A stretch of DNA of 64,000 nt from Mesorhizobium sp. CA14 (GTDB lineage: Bacteria; Pseudomonadota; Alphaproteobacteria; Rhizobiales; Rhizobiaceae): positions 62,001 to 126,000 of the forward strand of contig NZ_JAIUHR010000013.1 of assembly GCF_020165195.1 (NCBI RefSeq). Reading direction: 5' to 3'. The position numbers and the translations under genes were made by a program. Under the pieces are notes generated by a model that ran no database searches, was not told the DNA's origin, and saw only the letters and a program-made list of their open reading frames with translations. Numbering within the stretch: position 1 is the stretch's first letter; every line of letters starts with the position of its first letter. Of the stretch, positions 52,159-60,282 are shown in pieces.

Positions 52159-52327
52159 GCCCCGTATCCCCAACGCTTGCGGCGGCTTGCCGGAAGCGCG
52201 ATATGATCGGTGTACCTAGCGCAAGCTTCCGAAAAGCGGAACGCCTTTCGCCGGCTTGCCAGAAGGGCAATCATGCGCGTCCCAGCGACGCGCATTGCCC
52301 GCGACGAAAAAACAATTGACGCAAAAA

Positions 52328-52344
52328 TGTTTTTTCCCGATAAA
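52328..52344 (+). promoter_or_regulatory. Putative shared operator upstream of uxaA
   Basis: TGTTTTTTCCCGATAAA, located about 70 bases before the uxaA start. The sequence at 54225-54241, upstream of the binding-protein gene, is TGTTTTTTATTGATAAA, identical at 14 of 17 positions. The regulator is probably the adjacent GntR protein. Confidence 0.45.
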
Positions 52345-52412
52345 AGACATTACCTTTAAACGGGCGCAAGTCAATCCGCCCGCATTCCCAGGATCACCCA
52401 GGACAGCCGCCC

Positions 52413-53918
52413 GTGAACGTTGCAAACACCATCCTTCTCTCGCCCTCCGATAATGTCGCCGTCGCCAACGGGCGCATCGAAATCGGAACGCCATTGCCGG
52501 GCGGTGCCGCCGCGACTGCCGTGATCGAGCCGGGCCACAAGGTCGCGATCAAGCACATCGCCGCGGGCGAAGCGGTGGTGAAATACGCGCAGGCGATCGG
52601 TCGCGCCACGCAAGACATCGCGCCCGGCGAGCACGTCCATTCGCACAATCTGGTTTTCGAGAGCGGCCGCCTGCCGGTAGTGCCGCCGAGCGAGGCCGAG
52701 CACGCCACCGAGGCCGACCGCAAGCGCACCTTCATGGGCTACCGCCGCGCCGATGGCCGCGCCGGCACGCGCAATTTCATCGGCATCATCGCCAGCGTCA
52801 ATTGCTCGTCGACCGTCTGCCATGCCATCGCGGACGAAGCCAACCGCACGCTGCTGCCGAAATATCCCGGCATCGACGGCTTCGTGCCGATCGTGCACGG
52901 CCAGGGTTGCGGCATGAGCGCCACCGGCGACGGCATGATGGTGCTGCACCGCACGCTGGCCGGCTATGCGCGGCATCCGAATTTCGGCGGCGTGCTGATG
53001 GTCGGGCTCGGCTGCGAAGTCAACCAACTTACCCTTTACGGCCAGAAGGGTGTTGCCGCCGGAAAGCGGCATTTCAACATCCAGGAGGCCGGCGGCTCGC
53101 GCAAGTCGGTCGAGAAGGCGATGGGTGTGCTGGCCGAGATCGCCGAGGAAGTGGGCCAGTTGCAGCGCGAGCCGATCTCGGTCTCAGAGATCGTCGTCGG
53201 CCTGCAATGCGGCGGCTCGGACGGCATGTCCGGCATCACCGCAAACCCGGCGCTGGGCGCGGCCGTCGATATCCTGGCCGGCTGCGGCGGCATCGGCATC
53301 CTGTCGGAGACGACCGAGATCTACGGCGCCGAGCATTTGCTTGCCTATCGCGCCGCCTCGCCCGAGATCGCCGCCAAGCTCGACGGCTTTGTGAAATGGT
53401 GGGAGGACCACACCGCCAAGCACGGCGCCTCGATCGACAACAACCCTTCGCCCGGCAACAAGCGCGGCGGCCTGACCACGATCCTCGAGAAATCGCTGGG
53501 CGCCGTCGCCAAGGGCGGCCAGACGCCGCTCAACGGCGTCTTCGGCTATGCCGAGAAGGTTTCGGGGAGCGGCCTGGTGTTCATGGACACGCCCGGTTAC
53601 GACCCGGTCTCAGCGACCGGACAGGTGGCCGGCGGCGCCAACGTCATCGTCTTCACCACCGGCCGCGGCTCCTGCTTCGGTTGCCGGCCGACGCCGTCGA
53701 TCAAGGTCGCCACCAATTCGACCATGTATCACCAGATGGAAGAGGACATGGACGTCAATTGCGGCGTCATCGCCTCGGGCGAGAAGACGATCGCCGGCAT
53801 GGGCCGCGAGCTCTTCGAACTGATCATCGAGACCGCGTCCGGCCGCAAGACCAAGAGCGAGGCGTTCGGCTACGGCGACAACGAATTCGTGCCCTGGCAT
53901 CTCGGCGCAACGCTTTAG
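52413..53918 (+). CDS. UxaA family altronate/galactarate-type dehydratase
   Basis: A 501-residue protein with an N-terminal SAF domain (about 10-100, HKVAIKHIAAGEAVVKYAQA) and the C-terminal UxaA/GarD catalytic domain with SVNCSSTVCHAIAD, VHGQGCGMSATGDG, GLGCEVNQL, LQCGGSDGMSGITANPALG and TTGRGSCFGCRPTP. It is the intact two-domain form. It would dehydrate a hexonate (altronate, galactarate or similar) to a 2-keto-3-deoxy acid. The start is a GTG at 52413. The specific sugar acid is not fixed by sequence. Confidence 0.88.
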   Translation: MNVANTILLSPSDNVAVANGRIEIGTPLPGGAAATAVIEPGHKVAIKHIAAGEAVVKYAQAIGRATQDIAPGEHVHSHNLVFESGRLPVVPPSEAEHATEADRKRTFMGYRRADGRAGTRNFIGIIASVNCSSTVCHAIADEANRTLLPKYPGIDGFVPIVHGQGCGMSATGDGMMVLHRTLAGYARHPNFGGVLMVGLGCEVNQLTLYGQKGVAAGKRHFNIQEAGGSRKSVEKAMGVLAEIAEEVGQLQREPISVSEIVVGLQCGGSDGMSGITANPALGAAVDILAGCGGIGILSETTEIYGAEHLLAYRAASPEIAAKLDGFVKWWEDHTAKHGASIDNNPSPGNKRGGLTTILEKSLGAVAKGGQTPLNGVFGYAEKVSGSGLVFMDTPGYDPVSATGQVAGGANVIVFTTGRGSCFGCRPTPSIKVATNSTMYHQMEEDMDVNCGVIASGEKTIAGMGRELFELIIETASGRKTKSEAFGYGDNEFVPWHLGATL

Positions 53919-53975
53919 AGCATGATCCCCAAAAGTGGGAACGAAACGTCATCCTGATCCGGTCCCCAGGCCGGT
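53914..53975. repeat. Dispersed AGAGCATGATC repeat
   Basis: TAGAGCATGATCCCCAAAAG begins at the uxaA stop and resembles the third hairpin of the element at 2924 (AGAGCATGATG). A full closing arm is not visible, so this is a partial or decayed copy. Confidence 0.55.
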
Positions 53976-54206
53976 CGTCGCGGCGGAAGCGCTACCGACA
54001 GTAAGGACGTCGGCTTTCACAATTGCGCGACTTCGCGATGGAATGAATATTCCACATTGACAGTACCGTGAAATTATCGTTCCATAGCAAACAAGGAGGA
54101 GCGGAAGCGCCGATATGGAGTCAGTGAGGAGCCGCAGAACCGAGCAACCTCGTCCCGGATCACATGAACGGCACCAGACACCGCTTGCATCGATCATGGC
54201 GATGCA

Positions 54207-54241
54207 TTATCAACAAAAGGCATCTGTTTTTTATTGATAAA
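54207..54241 (+). promoter_or_regulatory. Putative operator before the sugar ABC genes
   Basis: TTATCAA (54207-54213) and TTGATAA (54234-54240) form an interrupted inverted repeat, extended by AAAA/TTTT, in a very AT-rich patch. The right half overlaps the 17-base motif shared with uxaA (54225-54241). It lies about 75 bases before the binding-protein start. The rest of the 395-base gap holds the repeat remnant and no ORF I could support. Confidence 0.5.
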
Positions 54242-54313
54242 GTTCTGTTTTGGACTCGCCTATCCAGACGGAGCTTCCGCAACCTTCACCAGGCGACCTT
54301 AGGGAGGAACCTA

Positions 54314-55309
54314 ATGAAATTCGTGACCAGCCTTCTCAACCGCCGCGCCTTCGTGGCCTTGGCCGCAGCGTCGATGCTTGCCGGCGCAATGCATTCCGCG
54401 CCCGCTTCGGCAGCCGACGTGACCATTCCGATCATCGTCAAGGACACTACTTCCTTCTACTGGCAGATCGTTCTGGCCGGCGCGCGCAAGGCCGGCAAGG
54501 ATCTCGGCGTCAACGTGCCGGAGCTCGGCGCCCAGGCCGAAACCGACGTCAACGGCCAGATCTCGATCCTCGAGAACGCCGTCGCCAGCAACCCGGCGGC
54601 GATCGTCATCTCGCCGACCGAGTTCAAGGCGCTCGGCAAGCCGATCGATGAGGCGGCTTCCAAGGTCAAGGTCATCGGCATCGACTCCGGCGCCGATTCC
54701 AAGGCCTTCACCTCCTTCCTGACCACCGACAACGTGCAGGGCGGCCGCGTCGCCGCTGACGGCCTCGCCGCAGCCATCGGCGCCGCCAATGGCGGCAAGG
54801 TGGAAGGCAAGGTCGCGCTGATCACGGCGCTTCCCGGCGCCGGCTCGCTCGAGCAGCGCAAGCAAGGCTTCATCGAACAGATCAAGGCCAAGTATCCGGG
54901 CCTCCAGCTTGTCGCCGACAAATATGCCGACGGCCAGGCCACCACGGGCTTGAACATCGCGACCGACCTGATCACTGCCAATCCTGACCTCAAGGGCATC
55001 TTCGCCTCGAACCTGATCATGGCGCAGGGCGTCGGCCAGGCGATCGCCGAAAACAATCTCGGCGGCAAGGTGGCGCTGATCGGCTTCGACAGCGACGAAA
55101 AGCTGATCAAGTTCCTCAATGACGGCGTCATCTCGGGCCTGGTCGTCCAGGACCCGTACCGGATGGGCTATGACGGCATCAAGACCGCTCTGGCCGCCTC
55201 GAAGGGCGAGAAGGTCGAGGCCAATGTCGACACCGGCGCGAACCTCGTCACCAAGGACAACATGAAGGATCCGAAGATCGACGCTCTGCTCAACCCGAAG
55301 CTCAAGTGA
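54314..55309 (+). CDS. Sugar ABC transporter substrate-binding protein (RbsB type)
   Basis: A 331-residue periplasmic protein with a twin-arginine-like or Sec signal (MKFVTSLLNRRAFVALAAAS, cleavage near ASAADV) and a two-lobed periplasmic-binding fold: VTIPIIVKDTTSFYWQIVLA, then VIGIDSGADSKAF and IGFDSDEKLIKFL. The ligand is unknown, but with UxaA and a dehydrogenase next door a sugar, sugar acid or polyol is likely. ATG 54314 follows GGGAGGAACC. Confidence 0.92.
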   Translation: MKFVTSLLNRRAFVALAAASMLAGAMHSAPASAADVTIPIIVKDTTSFYWQIVLAGARKAGKDLGVNVPELGAQAETDVNGQISILENAVASNPAAIVISPTEFKALGKPIDEAASKVKVIGIDSGADSKAFTSFLTTDNVQGGRVAADGLAAAIGAANGGKVEGKVALITALPGAGSLEQRKQGFIEQIKAKYPGLQLVADKYADGQATTGLNIATDLITANPDLKGIFASNLIMAQGVGQAIAENNLGGKVALIGFDSDEKLIKFLNDGVISGLVVQDPYRMGYDGIKTALAASKGEKVEANVDTGANLVTKDNMKDPKIDALLNPKLK

Positions 55310-55326
55310 GCAGCGTTGCGACAATC

Positions 55327-55353
55327 GTTTCCGGGGCCTTGTGCCCCGGAAAC
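55327..55353 (+). terminator. Intercistronic hairpin after the binding-protein gene
   Basis: GTTTCCGGGGC pairs perfectly with GCCCCGGAAAC over an 11-base stem with a 5-base loop. No T tract follows, so it probably stabilises the binding-protein mRNA or partly terminates. Confidence 0.6.
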
Positions 55354-55466
55354 ATCCATCGGGGCGATTTGGAAATTCGCCGGCCTGATTTAGGCTCCGA
55401 CTTCAAGATGCGCGTCAGACGCATCGCTGCGTGCCTAACGGTTGAGACCAATCTGGGAGGATTGTC

Positions 55467-57020
55467 ATGACGTCGACGGCGCAGGAACTGCACCCCGCCC
55501 CAACGCTGGCCCCGGGCAGGACGATCCTCGAGCTCAACGGGCTGGAAAAGCGCTATCCCGGCACACATGCGCTGAAGCCCGTGCACCTTGCCTTCAAGGC
55601 GGGCGAGATCCACGCCATCGTCGGCGAGAACGGCGCCGGCAAATCGACCCTGATAAAACTTCTGACCGGCGTCATGCCGCGCACTTCCGGCGAGGTGATC
55701 TGGGAAGGCAAGCCGACCGCCTTGGCCACGCCGCATGAGGCGATGGCGCTGGGCATCAACGCCGTCCACCAGGAGGTGGTGCTGTGCCGCCACCTCACCG
55801 TTGCCGCCAACATGTTCCTCGGCGAGGAGGAGTCACGCTTCGGCCTGCTGCAGCAGCGCGCCATGGTCAAGGACGCGCAGAAGATCATCGACGGGCTGGG
55901 ATTCGATTTGCCGGCGCATGTCATGCTCGGCGATCTCACCATCGGCCAGCAGCAGCTGATCGCCGCCGCCCGCGCTACGGTGCGCGGCACGAAGTTTCTG
56001 ATCTTCGACGAACCGACCGCCTATCTCACCCGCAAGGAGGCCGACCAGCTCTTCAAGCTGATCCGCCGGCTCAAAGGCGAAGGCGTCACCATCATCTATA
56101 TCAGCCACCGCATGGAGGAAGTGTTCGAGCTCGCCGACCGCGTTTCCGTGCTGCGCGACGGCACTCTGGTCGGCACCCGCAACATCGCCGAGACCGACGA
56201 GCCCGAGCTGGTCAAGCTGATGATCAACCGCTCGATCGAACAGATCTACCACAAGGAGCATTTCACGGCCGGCGCGGCCATCGTCGAGACGAAGAACCTC
56301 TCCGGCAAAGGCTTCGAGAATGTCTCGGTGACCGTCCGCGCCGGCGAGATCGTCGGCCTCTACGGCCTGATAGGTGCCGGGCGCAGCGAGTTCGTCACCA
56401 CGCTTTATGGTCGCCACAGGAAATCGGCCGGCCAGATCCTGTGGCAAGGCAAGGAGGTCCAGGTCAATTCCGAGCACGACGCTATCCGGCTCGGCATGGC
56501 GCTGGCCCCGGAAAGCCGCCGCGATCAGGGCCTTTGCCTCAATTTGCCGGTCGGCATGAACCTCAACCTGCCGATCTACAAGCGCATCTCCAGCAACCTG
56601 CTGATTTCCGGCGCCAAGGAGAAGGCCGAAGCCGACCGCCAGATCGCCGACCTGCGCATCAAGACGCCGACGCGCCATGCGCTGGCTTCCAGCCTCTCGG
56701 GCGGCAACCAGCAAAAGATCGTCATCGGCAAATGGCTGGCGCACGGCGCCAAGCTGTTCATCTTCGACGAGCCGACGGTGGGCGTCGATGTCGGCACCAA
56801 GGCCGAGATCTACCGCCTGTTCTCGACGCTTCTGTCCAAGGGCGCCGGCATCATCCTTATCTCGTCCTACCTGCCGGAAGTCTATGAGCTTGCAGACACG
56901 CTGCACGTGTTCCGGCGCGGCAAGCTGGTCGCGACCCATGGTTTCCGCACCGCCAGCCATGAGGACATTTTGGGTCAGGCACTGGCCGAGAAACAAGAAA
57001 AGTCGGGAGGACAAAAATGA
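55467..57020 (+). CDS. Sugar ABC transporter ATP-binding protein (RbsA type, duplicated ATPase)
   Basis: A 517-residue protein with two ABC domains. The first has Walker A GENGAGKST, a weaker signature LTIGQQQLIAAARA and Walker B FLIFDEPTAYL; the second has the usual degenerate Walker A (GLIGAGRSE), signature LSGGNQQKIVIGKWL and FIFDEPTVGVD. Such pairing is the RbsA/XylG/AraG design. ATG 55467 follows GGGAGGATTGTC. Confidence 0.93.
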   Translation: MTSTAQELHPAPTLAPGRTILELNGLEKRYPGTHALKPVHLAFKAGEIHAIVGENGAGKSTLIKLLTGVMPRTSGEVIWEGKPTALATPHEAMALGINAVHQEVVLCRHLTVAANMFLGEEESRFGLLQQRAMVKDAQKIIDGLGFDLPAHVMLGDLTIGQQQLIAAARATVRGTKFLIFDEPTAYLTRKEADQLFKLIRRLKGEGVTIIYISHRMEEVFELADRVSVLRDGTLVGTRNIAETDEPELVKLMINRSIEQIYHKEHFTAGAAIVETKNLSGKGFENVSVTVRAGEIVGLYGLIGAGRSEFVTTLYGRHRKSAGQILWQGKEVQVNSEHDAIRLGMALAPESRRDQGLCLNLPVGMNLNLPIYKRISSNLLISGAKEKAEADRQIADLRIKTPTRHALASSLSGGNQQKIVIGKWLAHGAKLFIFDEPTVGVDVGTKAEIYRLFSTLLSKGAGIILISSYLPEVYELADTLHVFRRGKLVATHGFRTASHEDILGQALAEKQEKSGGQK

Positions 57021-57982
57021 GCACCGAGGCGATCCCCGCCGAAAAACCCAAGCGCAATTTCAACGCCCTGTTCGGCCTGACGCTGCTTGGCCTTCTGCTC
57101 CTGATGTGGATCGTGCTGGCCGTCGCCACGCCGTCCTTCGCCACGACGCTCAACATCACCAACCTTCTGCGTCAGGGCTCGCTGATCGCCATCCTCGCCG
57201 TCGGCCAGACCTTCGTCATCATCACCGGCGGCATCGATCTGTCGGTCGGCGCGGTGGTCGGCTTCACCACCGTCATTGTCGCGCTTTTGATCAACGCCGG
57301 CTGGCCGATCTGGGCCGCGGTGCTGATCACGCTGCTGGTAGGCGTCGCCATCGGCCTCTTCCACGGCTTCGGCATCGTCAAGATGGGCCTGCCGCCCTTC
57401 ATCATCACCTTGGCCACCATGACCTCGCTGCGCGGCATCGGCCTCCTGATGACGAACGGCAACTCGATCTCGATCAACAGCGACTCGTTTCAGGCTTTTT
57501 CGCGCGGCTCGCTCGCGGGCATTCCCTACCTGTTCTGGATGGTGATCCTGGTCGCCATCCCTTCCTACGTCTTCCTGCACCACACGCGCTGGGGCCGCTA
57601 CCTGTTCTCGGTCGGCTCCAACGCCGAGGCCGCGCGCCTGTCCGGCGTCAACGTGCCGCGCACCATCTTCATGGCCTACGTCCTGTCCGGCCTTCTGGCG
57701 GCCATTGTCGGCGTGCTCCTGGCCTCGCGCATCGGCATCGGCAACCCGACGCAGGGCGACACCTACGAGCTGCAGGCCATCGCCTCGTCGGTGATCGGCG
57801 GCACCTCGCTCTTCGGCGCCATCGGCTCCGTGCACGGGCCGCTGATCGGCTCCTTCATCCTTTCGACGATCAACAACGGCGCCAACCTGCTCAACGTCAA
57901 CACCTTCTGGCAGCGCGTCATCACCGGCCTGCTGATAATCGTCATCGTCTACTTCGACGGCCTGCGCCGTCGCGGCAAATGA
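57017..57982 (+). CDS. Sugar ABC transporter permease (RbsC type)
   Basis: A 321-residue inner membrane protein with about nine to ten hydrophobic segments. Family blocks: GQTFVIITGGIDLSVGAVVG, FHGFGIVKMGLPPFIITLAT, YLFSVGSNAEAARLSGVNV and the C-terminal GGTSLFGAIGSVHG. Its ATG overlaps the ATPase stop by four bases. With the binding protein and ATPase it completes a monosaccharide-type importer. Confidence 0.93.
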   Translation: MSTEAIPAEKPKRNFNALFGLTLLGLLLLMWIVLAVATPSFATTLNITNLLRQGSLIAILAVGQTFVIITGGIDLSVGAVVGFTTVIVALLINAGWPIWAAVLITLLVGVAIGLFHGFGIVKMGLPPFIITLATMTSLRGIGLLMTNGNSISINSDSFQAFSRGSLAGIPYLFWMVILVAIPSYVFLHHTRWGRYLFSVGSNAEAARLSGVNVPRTIFMAYVLSGLLAAIVGVLLASRIGIGNPTQGDTYELQAIASSVIGGTSLFGAIGSVHGPLIGSFILSTINNGANLLNVNTFWQRVITGLLIIVIVYFDGLRRRGK

Positions 57983-58000
57983 CTCCTCCCTGAAACTATC

Positions 58001-58036
58001 GCGCCGGCCCCGATCGAGCGAGGCCGGCGCTCTTTT
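58001..58036 (+). terminator. Intrinsic terminator after the ABC operon
   Basis: GCGCCGGCC (58001-58009) pairs with GGCCGGCGC (58022-58030), directly followed by TCTTTTG. It lies 18 bases past the permease stop and before the dehydrogenase gene, so that gene may have its own promoter or rely on readthrough. Confidence 0.75.
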
Positions 58037-58051
58037 GCTTGGATTTGCGAC

Positions 58052-59068
58052 ATGAAAGCCGTTGTCTGCCGTTCGCCCGGCGAGCTTGTCCTCGAAGACC
58101 GCGCCGACCCGGGCGCGCCGCCGCCCGGCTGGGCGCGCGTCGCGGTCAGCCATGTCGGCATCTGCGGCACCGACTATCATATCTTCGAAGGCAAGCACCC
58201 GTTCCTGGCCTATCCGCGTGTCATGGGCCACGAGGTCTCGGGGACGATCGTCGAGAAGGGCGAAGGCGTCGATCTCGCCGTCGGCGAGCCGGTGATCATC
58301 AACCCTTATCTTTCATGCGGCAAATGCATCGCCTGCCGGCACGGCAAGCCGAATTGCTGTGTGAAGATCGAAGTGCTCGGTGTTCACCGCGACGGCGCTA
58401 TGTGCGACGAAATCCTGGTGCCGGCCCAGAATCTTTATCCGGCGAACGGCCTGTCGCTGGCCGATGCCGCGGCGGTTGAATTCCTGGCGATCGGCGCTCA
58501 TGCGGTGCGCAGATCGCTTAGCATACCCGGCCAGCGCACGCTGGTCATCGGCGCCGGCCCGATCGGCCTCGGCACGGCGATCTTCGCGCGCATCGCCGGG
58601 CTGGACGTCAGCCTGCTCGACATGAGCGCCGAGCGGCTCGATTTCGCCGAAAAACAACTCGGCTTTGCCGCGCTGGACGGCTCGAAGGCAGCGGCCGACG
58701 AACTGGTGCGGCAGGCGACCGGCGGCGAAGGATTCGACCTTGTGTTCGACGCGACCGGCAACACGCAATCGGTGCAGTCGGCCTTCGCCCATGTCGCGCA
58801 TAGCGGCACGCTGGTGCTGGTCAGTGTCGTCAAGGACGATATCACCTTCTCCGACCCCGAATTCCACAAGCGCGAGATGACGCTGGTCGGCAGCCGCAAT
58901 GCCCTCAAAGCCGATTTCGAGCATGTCGCCGCCTCGATCCGCAACGGCGCCGTGCCGTTGAACAAGCTGGTCACCCATCGCACGACGCTCGCCGGAACGC
59001 CGCGGGATCTGGCCAGATGGACTCATGAGAAATCGGGGCTGATCAAGGCGGTCGTCGAGGTGGGGTGA
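58052..59068 (+). CDS. Zinc-dependent alcohol/sugar-acid dehydrogenase
   Basis: A 338-residue MDR enzyme. Catalytic zinc: Cys in VGICGTDYH and GHEVSG with His and Glu; structural zinc: four Cys in SCGKCIACRHGKPNCC. Cofactor motif LVIGAGPIGLGTAIFA. It resembles L-idonate/L-galactonate-5-dehydrogenases and sorbitol dehydrogenases. Next to UxaA and the sugar transporter, oxidation of a sugar acid before dehydration is likely. The ATG at 58052 is preceded by TTGGATTTGCGAC, a weak ribosome site. Confidence 0.85.
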   Translation: MKAVVCRSPGELVLEDRADPGAPPPGWARVAVSHVGICGTDYHIFEGKHPFLAYPRVMGHEVSGTIVEKGEGVDLAVGEPVIINPYLSCGKCIACRHGKPNCCVKIEVLGVHRDGAMCDEILVPAQNLYPANGLSLADAAAVEFLAIGAHAVRRSLSIPGQRTLVIGAGPIGLGTAIFARIAGLDVSLLDMSAERLDFAEKQLGFAALDGSKAAADELVRQATGGEGFDLVFDATGNTQSVQSAFAHVAHSGTLVLVSVVKDDITFSDPEFHKREMTLVGSRNALKADFEHVAASIRNGAVPLNKLVTHRTTLAGTPRDLARWTHEKSGLIKAVVEVG

Positions 59069-59123
59069 TAACAGGACAGGCGGTGAACTCGCCGAATTGA
59101 CGGAGCGCCGCATAGGTCGTCGA

Positions 59124-59306
59124 CCCCCACTCCGTCTCGGCTTCGCCGAGCCACCTCTCCCCCGATCGACGGGGGAGAGGAAGGGTGCGAGCCTTGCAGC
59201 CAACGCTCTTCAACCGGACACACTGCTTTTCCCGCCGCCAGCGGCTCCTTTCCTCTCCCTCCGGAGGGGGGAGAGGTGGCTCGGCGAAGCCGAGACGGAG
59301 TGGGGG
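59124..59306. repeat. Perfect 40-base inverted repeat element
   Basis: The arms at 59124-59163 and 59267-59306 are exact inverted copies of 40 bases (ends CCCCCACTCCGTCTCGG and CCGAGACGGAGTGGGGG). Each arm contains a nested GCTTCGCC hairpin, and the inner ends add CTCTCCCCCG...CGGGGGAGAG and CTCTCCC...GGGGGGAGAG stems. The 332-base gap between the dehydrogenase and phnF is almost filled by it. Confidence 0.9.
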
Positions 59307-59400
59307 AAGGCGATCCTCAAACGCCAAGCCGCTGACAAGTAAGCGACCTGACATCAACGTGAAGCAGATCAATCACGGTCTCGTACAAGGCCGGCACTCC

Positions 59401-60156
59401 CTACAACGCCGACAACTTCAGCTCCACCCGCTCCGCCGGAAAGCGTGACTCCGCGAACTGGATCGGCTCACCGTCGAGCGTCACGTTGACGGCAATGGTG
59501 ACCAGCACGATGGCGCCGGGCTGCAGATCGAGGGCTGCAAGGTCATCGGCATCGGCGTGGCGCGCCGACAGCACGGTCGAATGCCTGAGATAATCGTTGA
59601 TGCCGAAACGCTTCAGCGAGGCGGTGATCGATCCCGTTTCCGCCATTGCCGTCTCTATACCCGCGAAGCGTTTGGCGTCGAACCAGGTCGTGGCGCGCGA
59701 CACCGCATGACCGTCGGCCTCGCCGCGCGTCTCCAGGCGGATGACGGCCGCGCCCCTGGCGATGTCCAGCGCCTCGGCGACGCGCCGGCTGGCCGGCTCC
59801 GTCGATGACGACAGGAGCGCGATATGCCGCTCGCTCGTCTGCCCTTGCAGCCCGGTCGAGAAGCGCGTGCGCGCCCCGATCGGATAGGACAGCCGTTTGC
59901 GCGACATCACGAAGGTGCCGCGTCCCTGCTCGGCCTTCAGCACGCCTTCCTGTGTCAGCGCGGCGATGGCGCTGCGCACCGTGTGGCGGTTGACGCCGTA
60001 GCGCTCGGCCAGCGCGATTTCGGGCGGCAGCGCCGCGTTCTCCGCGAAATCGCCATTCGCAATCGCCTGCAGGATCCGGTCGGCGATCTGCCGCCACAGC
60101 GACACGCCGTTGCGTCTTTCGATGCTGCTTGCCAGTCCAACCATTCGTCGCCCCAT
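59401..60156 (-). CDS. phnF: Phosphonate regulator PhnF (GntR/HutC type)
   Basis: About 251 residues: a GntR winged helix (IERRNGVSLWRQIADRILQA, then YGVNRHTVRSAIAALTQEG) and a UTRA/HutC effector domain (about 95-245). The divergent phnGHIJK genes and an inverted repeat near the phn promoter support PhnF. The start is unsure: the ATG at 60192 overlaps a Pho box, so ATG 60156 or 60144 is preferred. Confidence 0.88.
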   Translation of the reverse strand: MGRRMVGLASSIERRNGVSLWRQIADRILQAIANGDFAENAALPPEIALAERYGVNRHTVRSAIAALTQEGVLKAEQGRGTFVMSRKRLSYPIGARTRFSTGLQGQTSERHIALLSSSTEPASRRVAEALDIARGAAVIRLETRGEADGHAVSRATTWFDAKRFAGIETAMAETGSITASLKRFGINDYLRHSTVLSARHADADDLAALDLQPGAIVLVTIAVNVTLDGEPIQFAESRFPAERVELKLSAL

Positions 60157-60185
60157 TTCTTCGCCAGCCGGGCAATTTTCCGCGC

Positions 60186-60203
60186 CTGTCATGCACCCGT
60201 CAT
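60186..60203 (+). promoter_or_regulatory. Pho box of the phn operon
   Basis: CTGTCAT-GCAC-CCGTCAT matches the PhoB consensus CTGTCAT-N4-CTGTCAT at 13 of 14 positions. It sits 80 bases before phnG. Phosphonate operons are commonly activated by PhoB under phosphate limitation. Confidence 0.8.
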
Positions 60204-60224
60204 GGACTCCCGCTACGAGGGAGG

Positions 60225-60230
60225 TATAAT
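60225..60230 (+). promoter_or_regulatory. -10 element of the phn promoter
   Basis: TATAAT lies 21 bases after the Pho box, a perfect consensus -10. Transcription would begin near 60237, just before the PhnF operator. Confidence 0.7.
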
Positions 60231-60238
60231 TTGTATAG

Positions 60239-60258
60239 TTGTCTATATCAATAGACAA
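60239..60258. promoter_or_regulatory. PhnF operator
   Basis: TTGTCTAT-ATCA-ATAGACAA is a perfect 8-4-8 inverted repeat directly at the expected start of transcription and 24 bases before phnG. A GntR-family protein such as PhnF could bind it and block transcription. Confidence 0.75.
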
Positions 60259-60282
60259 ATTTTCGGTGCAAGGAGCGATGCC

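Noticed and set aside
59824-60282. Long N-terminal extension of PhnG
   Set aside because: Open frame runs back through the promoter and phnF; PhnG family length and AAGGAG fix the start at 60283.
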